A stretch of 47,988 bases of DNA from Candidatus Lachnoclostridium pullistercoris (GTDB lineage Bacteria > Bacillota > Clostridia > Lachnospirales > Lachnospiraceae): NCBI GenBank assembly GCA_019119775.1, contig DWWL01000068.1:1-47988 (forward strand). Reading direction: 5' to 3'. A program made the position numbers and the translations under genes. The first letter of the stretch is position 1; every line of letters starts with the position of its first letter. The notes beneath the pieces were generated by a model, which was not told the DNA's origin, did not search any database, and worked only from the letters and a program-made list of their open reading frames with translations. Positions 40,087 to 47,984 of the stretch are shown in pieces.

Positions 40087-41922
40087 ATGGAAAAACAGGA
40101 GAGACGTTTTCTCTGGATGGAATACCTCCTCGCACTGGGGGTATTCCTCCTGTTTGCCTTCTGGGTCAACCACGGGATAAAGATGACCGGCCTGTACGGC
40201 GATGATCTGTACCTGTGGTATTGTTTTGATACGGAATCTCTGCGGGAGTTTATCCTTCCCCTGGGAGGGACAAAATTCCGGCTGATCCACAATATTCTCT
40301 GCTATCTGCAGCTGCTCTTTATGGGGCCGGATATCTGGCTGATGATTCCCTTCAACATTGTGGTAAACGCCCTGATCGCCCTGACTCTGTTCCACATTGT
40401 GAGAAAGATCGCCGGGTGCCCGTTTCTGGCGGGAGCCTGCGGGCTGGCTTATCTGCTGTCCCATCTTTCCTACTATCAGATCACCCAGGGCTACGGCCTG
40501 ATGGAGGCGTCGGCCCTCTGGCTGGCACTGATCATCCTCTATCTGATGTACCGTTATTTAAACGGTTTCGGAGACGGGCGGAAGATCTATCTGACCAGTG
40601 CCGGCCTTTATTTTGCCGTGAGTCTGATCCACGAGCGGTACATGGTGCTGCTGGCGGTGATGACGGCGGCTGTGGTGCTGAAGCATGTGCTGACCGGGAA
40701 AAAGGAGTACCGCCTGCTTTTCTGGGCATTTCTGTCCTTTGCCGCGGTGATGGCGCTGAGGCTTCTGACCACAGGCACCATCATTCCTGCCGGCACCGGC
40801 GGCACGGAGGTGACGGACACCTTTTCCCTTGGGGAGGCCCTCGGCTACGCGGTGGACAATGTGCTCTACGTCTTCGGCATCAATGCCGGCCCCATCCATC
40901 TGGACGGAGTGGAGTGGCAGAATGTTCCCAGACTGCTCCGGGCAGTGGTATATCTGACGGATGCCCTGCTGGGAGTGCTGGTGGTTCTCGCGGCTGTTTC
41001 CGGCTGGAAACAGAAAAAGAGAAGAAAAGAGTACATCTGCACCGTCCTGCTCATGCTGATCTTCATGGCCATGTGCATCGGCGCGGCCAGCGTCACCGTG
41101 CGTCTGGAAATGCGGTGGGTGTATGTGACCTACAGCGCGGCTCTGATCCTTCTGGCTTATCTGTGGAAGATCGTCAAAAACGGCGGCGGGAAACTGGCGG
41201 CGCGGGCGGCTTTCGCGGCTGCGGCCTGCTATTTTGTGCTGATTCTGCCGGTGGAGCTGTTTTACCGGCATAATTATGAGAACCTTTACTTCTGGAGCGG
41301 CCAGGAGGAGGCCAATTCCCTGGCGGATGTGACCTGGGGCGTGTACGGCGACGATATTTTCGGATCTGAGATCTATATCATCGGAGAAGAGTGGGAGGAT
41401 GCGGAATACCGGACGGATGCGTTCTGGCGGCCCTACCGCAGCGATCCCAGCCAGCCGCTGCCAACAGTAAAGTTCATCGACAGTCTGGGAGAGGCGTGGC
41501 CCATCACAGACAGGGACAAGAAGATCGTGCTGAAGGCAGACCCGGAGCATCACCGCTACGTGGATGTGACTTCCATGATCAAGATCAAAAAGTATCAGAA
41601 CGTTTACGGCTATTACGAGTACGACGGCTGGATGGACCAGAAGACAAAAATACGGGTGTTTACCGGCACTTCCGGTCAGCTGCGGATCGGTTTCTATGCG
41701 CCGAAGGAGATCACAGGCGATGAGACGATCACCGTTTCCTCCGGAGACCGGCTGATCCAGGTCATCCATCTGAAAGATCACTGGGCGGATCTGGTGATCC
41801 CGGTGATGAAGCAGAGATATATAGAGCTGGATATTGAATGCAATTTCTATTCCGTGGATCCGAAGCAGGAGATGCGGGGAGAGACGCCCATGGCTGTCAA
41901 CGTGCAGATGTCTGCGGAATAA
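40087..41922 (+). CDS. Multi-pass membrane protein, GT-C glycosyltransferase-like
   Basis: A 611-residue membrane protein I cannot name. There are about ten to eleven hydrophobic segments from residue 10 to about 395, and a soluble C-terminal domain of about 200 residues outside the membrane. The first loop after helix 1 contains GLYGDDLYLW; an acidic pair in this loop is the hallmark of lipid-sugar-dependent GT-C enzymes. EARLY aromatic residues and the overall layout also fit. The C-terminal region is rich in Tyr, Asp and beta-type sequence (KIRVFTGTSGQLRIGF). It might transfer a sugar to a wall polymer. It follows serS by 27 bases without a clear promoter. Confidence 0.7.
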   Translation: MEKQERRFLWMEYLLALGVFLLFAFWVNHGIKMTGLYGDDLYLWYCFDTESLREFILPLGGTKFRLIHNILCYLQLLFMGPDIWLMIPFNIVVNALIALTLFHIVRKIAGCPFLAGACGLAYLLSHLSYYQITQGYGLMEASALWLALIILYLMYRYLNGFGDGRKIYLTSAGLYFAVSLIHERYMVLLAVMTAAVVLKHVLTGKKEYRLLFWAFLSFAAVMALRLLTTGTIIPAGTGGTEVTDTFSLGEALGYAVDNVLYVFGINAGPIHLDGVEWQNVPRLLRAVVYLTDALLGVLVVLAAVSGWKQKKRRKEYICTVLLMLIFMAMCIGAASVTVRLEMRWVYVTYSAALILLAYLWKIVKNGGGKLAARAAFAAAACYFVLILPVELFYRHNYENLYFWSGQEEANSLADVTWGVYGDDIFGSEIYIIGEEWEDAEYRTDAFWRPYRSDPSQPLPTVKFIDSLGEAWPITDRDKKIVLKADPEHHRYVDVTSMIKIKKYQNVYGYYEYDGWMDQKTKIRVFTGTSGQLRIGFYAPKEITGDETITVSSGDRLIQVIHLKDHWADLVIPVMKQRYIELDIECNFYSVDPKQEMRGETPMAVNVQMSAE

Positions 41923-41998
41923 CTGGCAGCGGACAGTGCGGGACGAAAAATATGAGACGGCCGCCGGCAGGCGGCCGCGGAGAGGAGAGAGGCCCTGA

Positions 41999-42358
41999 AT
42001 GGTAACGTTTAATCATTTTAATTTTAATGTGCTGAATCTGGAGAAGAGCCTGGCTTTTTATAAGGAGGCCCTGGGCCTTGAGCCGGTGAGAACAAAAGAG
42101 GCGGAGGACGGTTCCTTCCAGCTGGTGTACCTGGGGGACGGGAGATCGGATTTCACTCTGGAGCTGACCTGGCTGAAGGACCGGACAGAAGCCTACGACC
42201 TGGGAGAATGTGAATTCCACCTGGCATTCCGCGCGGACAACTATGAGGAAATGTTCAGAAAACACCAGGAGATGGGGTGCGTGGTCTTTGTCAACGAGGC
42301 CATGGGCATCTATTTTATCACCGATCCGGACGGGTACTGGATTGAGATCATACCGTGA
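41999..42358 (+). CDS. VOC family protein (glyoxalase I-like)
   Basis: A 119-residue protein of the vicinal oxygen chelate family, with two beta-alpha-beta-beta-beta units. Candidate metal ligands are His in FNHFNFNV, Glu in FTLELTW, His in CEFHLAF and Glu in WIEIIP, which is the H/E/H/E set of glyoxalase I. LNLEKSLAFYKEALGLEPV is typical of lactoylglutathione lyases. Lachnospiraceae usually lack glutathione, so the true substrate is uncertain. Start ATG 41999 has GGAGAG upstream. The gene is followed by two hairpins, the second a strong terminator. Confidence 0.88.
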   Translation: MVTFNHFNFNVLNLEKSLAFYKEALGLEPVRTKEAEDGSFQLVYLGDGRSDFTLELTWLKDRTEAYDLGECEFHLAFRADNYEEMFRKHQEMGCVVFVNEAMGIYFITDPDGYWIEIIP

Positions 42359-42364
42359 GAGGGA

Positions 42365-42387
42365 CAGCGCAGTCGGTGACTGCGCTG
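42365..42387 (+). terminator. Hairpin behind the VOC gene
   Basis: CAGCGCAGTC (42365-42374) and GACTGCGCTG (42378-42387) form a perfect 10-bp stem with a 3-base loop, followed by a mixed TTCATATATTG stretch. It may be a weak first terminator. Confidence 0.55.
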
Positions 42388-42421
42388 GTTCATATATTGT
42401 GTGTGCCGTCAGGCGCACCAT

Positions 42422-42473
42422 AACGAGAGGAGAGCTGCCGGCTTATGCACCGGCAGCTCTCCTCTCGTTTTTT
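42422..42473 (+). terminator. Strong terminator between convergent genes
   Basis: Bases 42422-42441 pair perfectly over 20 bp with 42450-42469 around an 8-base loop, and six T follow (42468-42473). The T-run overlaps the TAA stop of rqcH on the other strand. On the minus strand the hairpin lacks a T-run. Confidence 0.92.
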
Positions 42474-44214
42474 ACTGCACTTCCTCCAGATCACAGGACG
42501 GAGAGGCGATGAGAGAATAGTTGGTGTGGTAGATCACGAAGCCGGGGGCGCCGCCTGCGGCTTTTTTGACGTGTCTGCGCTGGATGTAGTCGATCTCCAC
42601 CTTGTCATTGTCCCGGCCTTTGGAGTAGTAGGCTGCCAGGGCGCCGGCCTCCTCAAACACCCGGTCGGGGAGTTCTCTGCCCTCTGTCTTCACGATCACG
42701 TGGGAGCCGGGGATGCCTTTTGCGTGGAACCACCAGTCTCCGCCGTTGGCCAGCTTAAAGGTCACTTCCTCGTTCTGGTAGTTGTTTTTTCCCACGTAGA
42801 TATGGAATCCGTCGCTGGAAATGTAATGGAGGGGCCGGCTGGTGATTTTCGGCTTTTTGCTCCCAGCCGGGCGCTTTTTGATGTAGCCGTATTCCATCAT
42901 TTCCTCCTTGATCTCCACCAGGTCCTCCTCCTTTAAGGCAATGTCCAGAGCGGTGCTGATGGACTCCAGATGCTCGATCTCCCGTTTTGTCTCTGCCACC
43001 TGCTCTGTGAGTGCCTCAAAAGTCCTTTTCAGCTTGTTGTAGCGGTCAAAATGCTTCTGGGCATTTTCTCTGGCGGAGAGCTGGTCATCCAGGGGGATGG
43101 TCACTTCCTCGCCTGTATAGTAATTCAGGCAGGTGAAGGATTTTTCCCCGCCGGAAAGCTCGTAGCCGTAGGTGTTCAGCAGTTCCCCGTAGATACGGTA
43201 TTTTTCCCGCTTTTCCGTGTCCTTCAGCTGTTTTTCCTGGAGATCGTACTTTTTGTAGTTGCGCTCTAAGAGCGTCTGGACGATCTTTCTCAAGTCCACC
43301 GACTTCTGCTTGATCCTGTTTACCCGGTTTTTGGCGGAATAATAGTCCTCCAGCAGGGCGCTGATGCTGTCGTAGGGAACCGCCTCGTACCCGTCCCCCT
43401 CAAAGCAGGTGAGAGGAAGGGAGGCAAACTCCACCGGCTCCCCGTCCCGGTAGACAATATTGGGCTGGAAGCGGCCTTCCTTCACATCTTCCATGAGAAG
43501 AGTGAACGTGCGGCAGAGGTGGGTCATCTCCAGATCATTTAAGCTGGAGGCGGGCAGATCTCCGTCGATGGACGCCAGATGACAGATCTCCGTGCCCATA
43601 ATAGGGCTCAGTCCCGTAAATTTCTGGTAAAGAGCCTTGTGCAGGGGAGCCGGCGAGGCGGCGAGAGCGGAGCGGAATTCTTCCTCAGACACGTCCAGGG
43701 GATTTTTCTTTTCCACGGTCATGGGAATGAAGTAAGGCCGCCCCGGCAGCACCTCCCGTACAGAGCTTAACTGGGCGGAAACGTGCTTGATGCTGTCTAA
43801 AATGGTTCCGTCCTCCCGGCAGAAGATGATGTTGCTGTGTTTTCCCATGATCTCCACCATGAGTTTTTTCCGGCATAAATCCCCCATCTCATCCAGATGC
43901 TCAAATTCCAGCTGGATCACCCGCTCCAGACCGGGCTGGGTCACAGAGACGATCCTGGCGCTGCCGATGTGCTTGCGCAGCAGCATGCAGAAATTGGGCG
44001 CCGTCATGGGGCTGGGCTTGTTGGACTCTGTAAAGTAAATGAGGGGCAGGCTGGCGCTGGCTGAGATCAGCAGCCGGCAGCTGGTTTTCTGGTTTTTTAT
44101 GGTGAAAAGCAGTTCATCCTTTTCCGGCTGGGCGATTTTTGTCACCCGTCCGCCTTCCAGGGCCTGCTTAAAATCTCTTACAAGATTGGCGATTACGATT
44201 CCGTCAAATGCCAT
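42472..44214 (-). CDS. rqcH: Ribosome-associated quality control protein RqcH (NFACT family)
   Basis: A 580-residue protein, often annotated as fibronectin-binding protein, that acts on stalled 50S subunits and adds alanine tails to the stuck nascent chain for degradation. Domains: NFACT-N (about 1-200; MAFDGIVIANLV, NFCMLLRKHI), a helix-hairpin-helix and coiled coil (about 270-430), and NFACT-R (about 450-560; GFHIYVGKNNYQNE, WWFHAKGIPGSHV). The D97-R98 pair that is needed in Bacillus reads E97-R98 here. The start is preceded by AAGGAGG. It overlaps the end of citG by 22 bases on the same strand, so it can be translated from the same transcript. Confidence 0.95.
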   Translation of the reverse strand: MAFDGIVIANLVRDFKQALEGGRVTKIAQPEKDELLFTIKNQKTSCRLLISASASLPLIYFTESNKPSPMTAPNFCMLLRKHIGSARIVSVTQPGLERVIQLEFEHLDEMGDLCRKKLMVEIMGKHSNIIFCREDGTILDSIKHVSAQLSSVREVLPGRPYFIPMTVEKKNPLDVSEEEFRSALAASPAPLHKALYQKFTGLSPIMGTEICHLASIDGDLPASSLNDLEMTHLCRTFTLLMEDVKEGRFQPNIVYRDGEPVEFASLPLTCFEGDGYEAVPYDSISALLEDYYSAKNRVNRIKQKSVDLRKIVQTLLERNYKKYDLQEKQLKDTEKREKYRIYGELLNTYGYELSGGEKSFTCLNYYTGEEVTIPLDDQLSARENAQKHFDRYNKLKRTFEALTEQVAETKREIEHLESISTALDIALKEEDLVEIKEEMMEYGYIKKRPAGSKKPKITSRPLHYISSDGFHIYVGKNNYQNEEVTFKLANGGDWWFHAKGIPGSHVIVKTEGRELPDRVFEEAGALAAYYSKGRDNDKVEIDYIQRRHVKKAAGGAPGFVIYHTNYSLIASPSCDLEEVQ

Positions 44215-45107
44215 GTTGTTTCCTCCTTGCTGATGTTTATCAGAAAAATAGTTCCCGCCAGCAGATCGGCGCAGCCGCCGGGACTGATGTTTTTTTTCAC
44301 AAATTCGCGGTTCATCTCCGACAGGCGGGCCAGGCCGTCCTCCCGGTAGGCGCCGCCGGCTCTCAGATACTCCCTGGCCTGGCGCTGTGCCCAGAGGAGA
44401 GTCTCATAGTCTGAGCGGATGAGGATATTGGTGTCCTCCACCGAAGCCATCAAAGACAGCAGAACCTGGAGATATACGCGGTTTGGATCCTCATTTCTCT
44501 CAAAGCCGTCCCGTATGGCAGGAAGGGCCACCCGTCGGATGGATGGAAAGCCGTCTGCGGCCTCCCCCCGGATGCCGCGGCAGCCGTACCTGGCAAAGAG
44601 CCGTTCCCCGTGGGTGGACGGCTCTTTTTCTGCCATGGCGGAAAAATCGACTTCCATGGCCTCCCGCGTCATCTCTCCGGCCAGGGACAGGACAGATTCC
44701 GGGCAGAGACAGCCGGTCTTTCTCAGGCAGAAGCCGGCGGCAGCCGTCAGAATCCCCATGGAAAAGATCGCCCCTTTATGGGTGTTGATCCCTCTGGTGG
44801 CGGCAAACATGGCCTTCTCTGCCCGGACGCCCACCGGGCGTATGGCGGCAAACAGCTGGGGGAGAGGGCCGGAAAAACGGACGCCCGCATCCCCCATCTC
44901 TCCCAGAAAAGGGGCGATGGCCGCGGCGCTTGCCTCAAAGGTTTCCCAGTTCATGTCCCGGTGGGCGCCGGTGTCGTGAAGATCCACCAGCCCCGGCTTC
45001 GGTGTGGCCCTCACCTCGGCGGTGAGGGCGGAAAAAACGGCCTCCTCCCAGAAAGAAGGGGGCACGAAGCGCCCCTGGTTCCGGCCGTCAGGGGAGAGGG
45101 GCCTCAT
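44193..45107 (-). CDS. citG: Triphosphoribosyl-dephospho-CoA synthase CitG
   Basis: A 304-residue enzyme that makes 2'-(5-triphosphoribosyl)-3'-dephospho-CoA from ATP and dephospho-CoA, the precursor of the citrate lyase prosthetic group. Family sequences are KPGLVDLHDTGAHRDM and GINTHKGAIFSMG. MRPLSPDG at 45107 is chosen as the start because it overlaps the citX stop (ATGA). The open frame reaches back to 45215, but that part is inside citX. The last 22 bases overlap rqcH. Length is that of stand-alone CitG, not the CitXG fusion seen in some enterobacteria and streptococci. Confidence 0.93.
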   Translation of the reverse strand: MRPLSPDGRNQGRFVPPSFWEEAVFSALTAEVRATPKPGLVDLHDTGAHRDMNWETFEASAAAIAPFLGEMGDAGVRFSGPLPQLFAAIRPVGVRAEKAMFAATRGINTHKGAIFSMGILTAAAGFCLRKTGCLCPESVLSLAGEMTREAMEVDFSAMAEKEPSTHGERLFARYGCRGIRGEAADGFPSIRRVALPAIRDGFERNEDPNRVYLQVLLSLMASVEDTNILIRSDYETLLWAQRQAREYLRAGGAYREDGLARLSEMNREFVKKNISPGGCADLLAGTIFLINISKEETTWHLTES

Positions 45108-45655
45108 GTCCCATACCTCTCTTCCAGGATCCGCCCGATCTCTTTTGTCAGCTCTTCCACAGAATGGCGCCGGCTCCTGGCACAGGCGTGGGCCGGCTCC
45201 CCGCAGAGCAGACATTTCCGGACGGGGAGGGAAAGATCCTCCCTGGAAACCTTTGAACCGTCCGGGCGGATCACGTCCAGATCATAGAGACGGCCCACCG
45301 CGTCCCGGTCCTCGATCTCCACTGCAATCTCCTTCAGGGTTTCAGGGAGAGCCGCGGCGCAGAAAAATGCCTCCGGTCCCGTCTTTTCCCGCACAGTTTC
45401 CCGGCAGGCCAGGGGGATCTTCCGGGCGGAAAGGGCCTGCTCCACTGCCTTTAAGCCGTCCTCAAAGGCAGCCTCCACATGGGGCAGGAGCTTGATAGGC
45501 CCGGGAATGTTCATGGTGAAGGAGATGAGGGGCAGGCCGCGAGCGGCCAGCAGCTGCTCCTGAATGCGGACCCTGCGCTCTCTGGCCTCCAGCATGTCGG
45601 GGAGAGCCACCTGCAGATTTTCCAGGTTTTTCAAAGATTCACTGGGATGTTCCAT
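45104..45655 (-). CDS. citX: Citrate lyase holo-[acyl-carrier protein] synthase CitX
   Basis: A 183-residue transferase that attaches the phosphoribosyl-dephospho-CoA group to Ser14 of apo-CitD. Sequence ARERRVRIQEQLL, SFTMNIPGPIK, GRLYDLDVIRPDG and RKCLLCGEPAHACARSRRHS are family features. ATG at 45655 (MEHPSESL) has AGGAGG upstream on this strand; the longer in-frame start at 45673 would lie within the lysR 3' end and lacks a better site. It overlaps the LysR gene by 17 bases and citG by 4, so the three genes form one transcript. Confidence 0.92.
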   Translation of the reverse strand: MEHPSESLKNLENLQVALPDMLEARERRVRIQEQLLAARGLPLISFTMNIPGPIKLLPHVEAAFEDGLKAVEQALSARKIPLACRETVREKTGPEAFFCAAALPETLKEIAVEIEDRDAVGRLYDLDVIRPDGSKVSREDLSLPVRKCLLCGEPAHACARSRRHSVEELTKEIGRILEERYGT

Positions 45656-46574
45656 CGCTGTTCCTCCTCTCATTCTGCCGCGGGAGATCTTCCAGGATCT
45701 CCAGAAATCCTCTCATATACCGGGGCAGGTAAAGCCCCTTTTTATAGCAGGCGTAAAAATGCCTGGTATTTTCTGCGCCCAGAAGCGGGTAAATGCAGTA
45801 GCCGCAGTCATTTTCCCGGTCCCGGACCGTGTAGGAGTCGGGGCAGATCATGACAACCGGCGCGGCCGCCGTCACCCGTTTTCCCACCTCGATGCTGTCC
45901 GTTTCCAAGCCGATAGCGGGAGAGATCTCCCGGGAGATGAACAGAGAGTCCTGAAGGGTGCGCACGGAATGGCCTTTCTTGATGCAGACGAATTCCTCCC
46001 CGGCCGCCTCCCTCACGTCGATGGGCGTTCCTGGGGCGATCCGCCTGGCAAGGGCCGTCTTACGGTTTGCCAGCAGGACCAGCTCTTCCCGGTGGATCAG
46101 GCTGTAGACAAACTCCTCCCGCCTGGGCGTGGTGGTCAGACAGGCGATGTCGATGGTCCCCTGGAGCAGGCTTTTTTCGATGATGTCAGAGCCCTGCTCC
46201 AAAAGTTCCAGCTGCACGTGGGGAAACCGGTGGCGCAGGGGCGGATAGATCTTCGGCAGAAGCTCCATTCCCTGCTGAAGGGGAAGGCCCAGGCGGATGA
46301 CGCCGAATTCTTCCTGGCGCAGTTCCTCGATCTGACTGCTCAAATTGCGGTTGATGGTCTGCACCTGCCTGGCAGCATCCACGTAGAGCCGTCCGGCCGC
46401 AGTGAGGGTCAGAGGATCGGAGGAGCGGTCGAAAATCGGCGCGCCCAGGTTCTGCTCCGCGTTTTTGATCATCTGGCTGAGCGCCGGCTGGGAGACGAAG
46501 AGCTTTCTGGAAGCCCCGGTGATGCTCCCTTCTTTTAAAACGGCCAGAACGGCCTGTATATGCTTGTCGTTCAT
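45639..46574 (-). CDS. LysR family transcriptional regulator
   Basis: A 311-residue LysR regulator. The N-terminal winged helix is HIQAVLAVLKEGSITGASRKLFVSQPALSQ (split, residues about 4-35) and then GAPIFDRSSDPLTLTAAG. The remaining residues 90-300 form the periplasmic-binding-like effector domain, for which citrate or a related acid is a reasonable guess. ATG 46574 (MNDKHIQ) is preferred to 46580 because AAAGGA stands at the usual distance. It is divergent from citD, the classical LysR position, so it probably activates citD-citE and its own operon. Its 3' end overlaps citX. Confidence 0.92.
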   Translation of the reverse strand: MNDKHIQAVLAVLKEGSITGASRKLFVSQPALSQMIKNAEQNLGAPIFDRSSDPLTLTAAGRLYVDAARQVQTINRNLSSQIEELRQEEFGVIRLGLPLQQGMELLPKIYPPLRHRFPHVQLELLEQGSDIIEKSLLQGTIDIACLTTTPRREEFVYSLIHREELVLLANRKTALARRIAPGTPIDVREAAGEEFVCIKKGHSVRTLQDSLFISREISPAIGLETDSIEVGKRVTAAAPVVMICPDSYTVRDRENDCGYCIYPLLGAENTRHFYACYKKGLYLPRYMRGFLEILEDLPRQNERRNSDGTSQ

Positions 46575-46624
46575 GAACATTCCTTTCCGGCCTGAGCTTT
46601 TGGGCCGCGGCCACAATTATCAAC

Positions 46625-46653
46625 ATTTTACCACAGAAAGCCCAGGATTTCCA
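46625..46653 (-). promoter_or_regulatory. Candidate promoter of the LysR-citX-citG operon
   Basis: On the minus strand TGGTAAAAT, an extended -10 box (TAAAAT at 46630-46625), lies 17 bases from a weak -35 (TGGAAA, 46653-46648). Confidence 0.5.
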
Positions 46654-46670
46654 CGGCAAATTTCCCCGCC

Positions 46671-46686
46671 ATAAGGACAGCCTTAT
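46671..46686. promoter_or_regulatory. Candidate LysR operator in the divergent region
   Basis: ATAAGG (46671-46676) and CCTTAT (46681-46686) form a perfect 6-bp dyad with a 4-base spacer, close to the T-N11-A style of LysR sites. A further ATACC/GGTAT pair (46685-46689, 46711-46715) lies next to it. The position between the divergent promoters supports it. The citD promoter itself is weak (TTGGTA 46709, TACCAT 46733), as expected for an activated gene. Confidence 0.45.
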
Positions 46687-46784
46687 ACCTGCCATAGAAG
46701 CAGAAGTATTGGTATTTTTCCCGGGCGGGTGCTACCATGAAGATAAGAAAAAAGGAACGTCAGCCAGACAAAAGGAGGATGGAC

Positions 46785-47084
46785 ATGGAGATTAAGAAAG
46801 CGGCGATGGCGGGTACGCTGGAATCCAGCGACGCCCAGGTGACGGTGGAGCCGGGCACCGAAGGAATTGAGCTCTCCATTGAGAGCAGCGTGATCAACCA
46901 GTACGGCAGACAGATCCGGAAAGTGGTTCTGGAGACTCTTGACCGCCTGGAAGTAACAGACGGCAAAGTGAAAGTGGTGGACAAGGGAGCCCTTGACTGT
47001 ACTCTGAAGGCGAGAGTGGAGTGCGCCGTCTACCGTTCCAACGATATGACGGAAAATCTGCCCTGGGGAGGTGTGATTCGATGA
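46785..47084 (+). CDS. citD: Citrate lyase acyl carrier protein (gamma subunit) CitD
   Basis: A 99-residue acyl carrier protein of citrate lyase. The classic N-terminus MEIKKAAMAGTLESSD contains Ser14, which carries the phosphoribosyl-dephospho-CoA group added by CitX. ATG 46785 is preferred to ATG 46779 because AAAGGAGG (46771-46778) is then 6 bases away. The rest of the protein (NQYGRQIRKVVLETLDRL) is usual in length and sequence. It overlaps citE by 4 bases (ATGA), so the two subunits are coupled. Confidence 0.95.
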   Translation: MEIKKAAMAGTLESSDAQVTVEPGTEGIELSIESSVINQYGRQIRKVVLETLDRLEVTDGKVKVVDKGALDCTLKARVECAVYRSNDMTENLPWGGVIR

Positions 47085-47983
47085 TTCATCCAAACAAGAA
47101 GAGACTGAGAAGATCCATGATGTTTTTAAACTGCCAGAAGCCCGGCCTGATCAAGGATCCCTACATCTACGGACCTGATTCCATCATGCTGGATCTGGAG
47201 GACGCGGTGGCGGAGAACCAGAAGGACGCGGCCAGATATTCCTTATACCACGCCCTGCAGGAGATCGACTACCGCGGCGTGGAGCGGGTGGTGAGAATCA
47301 ACGGCCTTGATACGCCCCACTGGAGAGAAGATATCCGCGTCTGCGTGGCCGGCGGAGCCGACACTATCCGTATTGCAAAGACAGAGTGCGCACAGGACGT
47401 ACACACGGTGGAGGAAGCCGTGCTGGCGGCGGAGAGGGAATTTGGACGGCCGGAGGGCAGCACCCTTCTCATGGCAGCTCTGGAATCCTGCAGAGGCGTG
47501 CTGAACGCCCTGGAGATCTGCGAATCCTCCGAGCGCCTGATCGGCATCGCCTTGTCCGGCGGAGACTACACGAAGGATCTTCAGACTTCCATCACCGGCA
47601 CAGGAGTGGAGCTGATGGGAGCCAGACAGCACATGATTATGGCAGCCCGGGCGGCGGGCGTGCAGTGCTGGGATACGGTGTTCACCAACCTGGACGATAT
47701 GGAAGGTTTCCGGAAGGAGACGGAGATGATCAAGCTCATGGGCTTTGACGGAAAATCTCTGGTCAATCCCAGACAGATCCGCATCGTCCACGAGGTCTTT
47801 ACCCCCACGGAAAAGGACATTATCTTTGCCGAGAAAGTAGTCCGGGAGATCGACGATAAGAAGGCAAAGGGAATCGGCGTGTTCACCGTGGACGGAAAGA
47901 TGATCGACATCGCATTCTATGACGGAGCAAAGAGAACGATAGCCCTGGCAAAGGCTTCAGGCGTGTATGAGGGGGATCTGTAA
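47081..47983 (+). CDS. citE: Citrate lyase beta subunit (citryl-CoA lyase) CitE
   Basis: A 300-residue subunit that splits citryl-ACP into oxaloacetate and acetyl-ACP, the second half of citrate cleavage. It belongs to the HpcH/HpaI TIM-barrel family: RRSMMFLNCQKPGLIKD, DSIMLDLEDAVAENQKD with metal-binding Asp/Glu, RINGLDTPHW, LLMAALESCRGVLNA and GFDGKSLVNPRQI. ATG 47081 overlaps the citD stop and has GGGGAGG upstream. It is complete. A new start codon lies one base after its stop, so the operon continues beyond the window. Confidence 0.96.
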   Translation: MIHPNKKRLRRSMMFLNCQKPGLIKDPYIYGPDSIMLDLEDAVAENQKDAARYSLYHALQEIDYRGVERVVRINGLDTPHWREDIRVCVAGGADTIRIAKTECAQDVHTVEEAVLAAEREFGRPEGSTLLMAALESCRGVLNALEICESSERLIGIALSGGDYTKDLQTSITGTGVELMGARQHMIMAARAAGVQCWDTVFTNLDDMEGFRKETEMIKLMGFDGKSLVNPRQIRIVHEVFTPTEKDIIFAEKVVREIDDKKAKGIGVFTVDGKMIDIAFYDGAKRTIALAKASGVYEGDL

Positions 47984-47984
47984 A

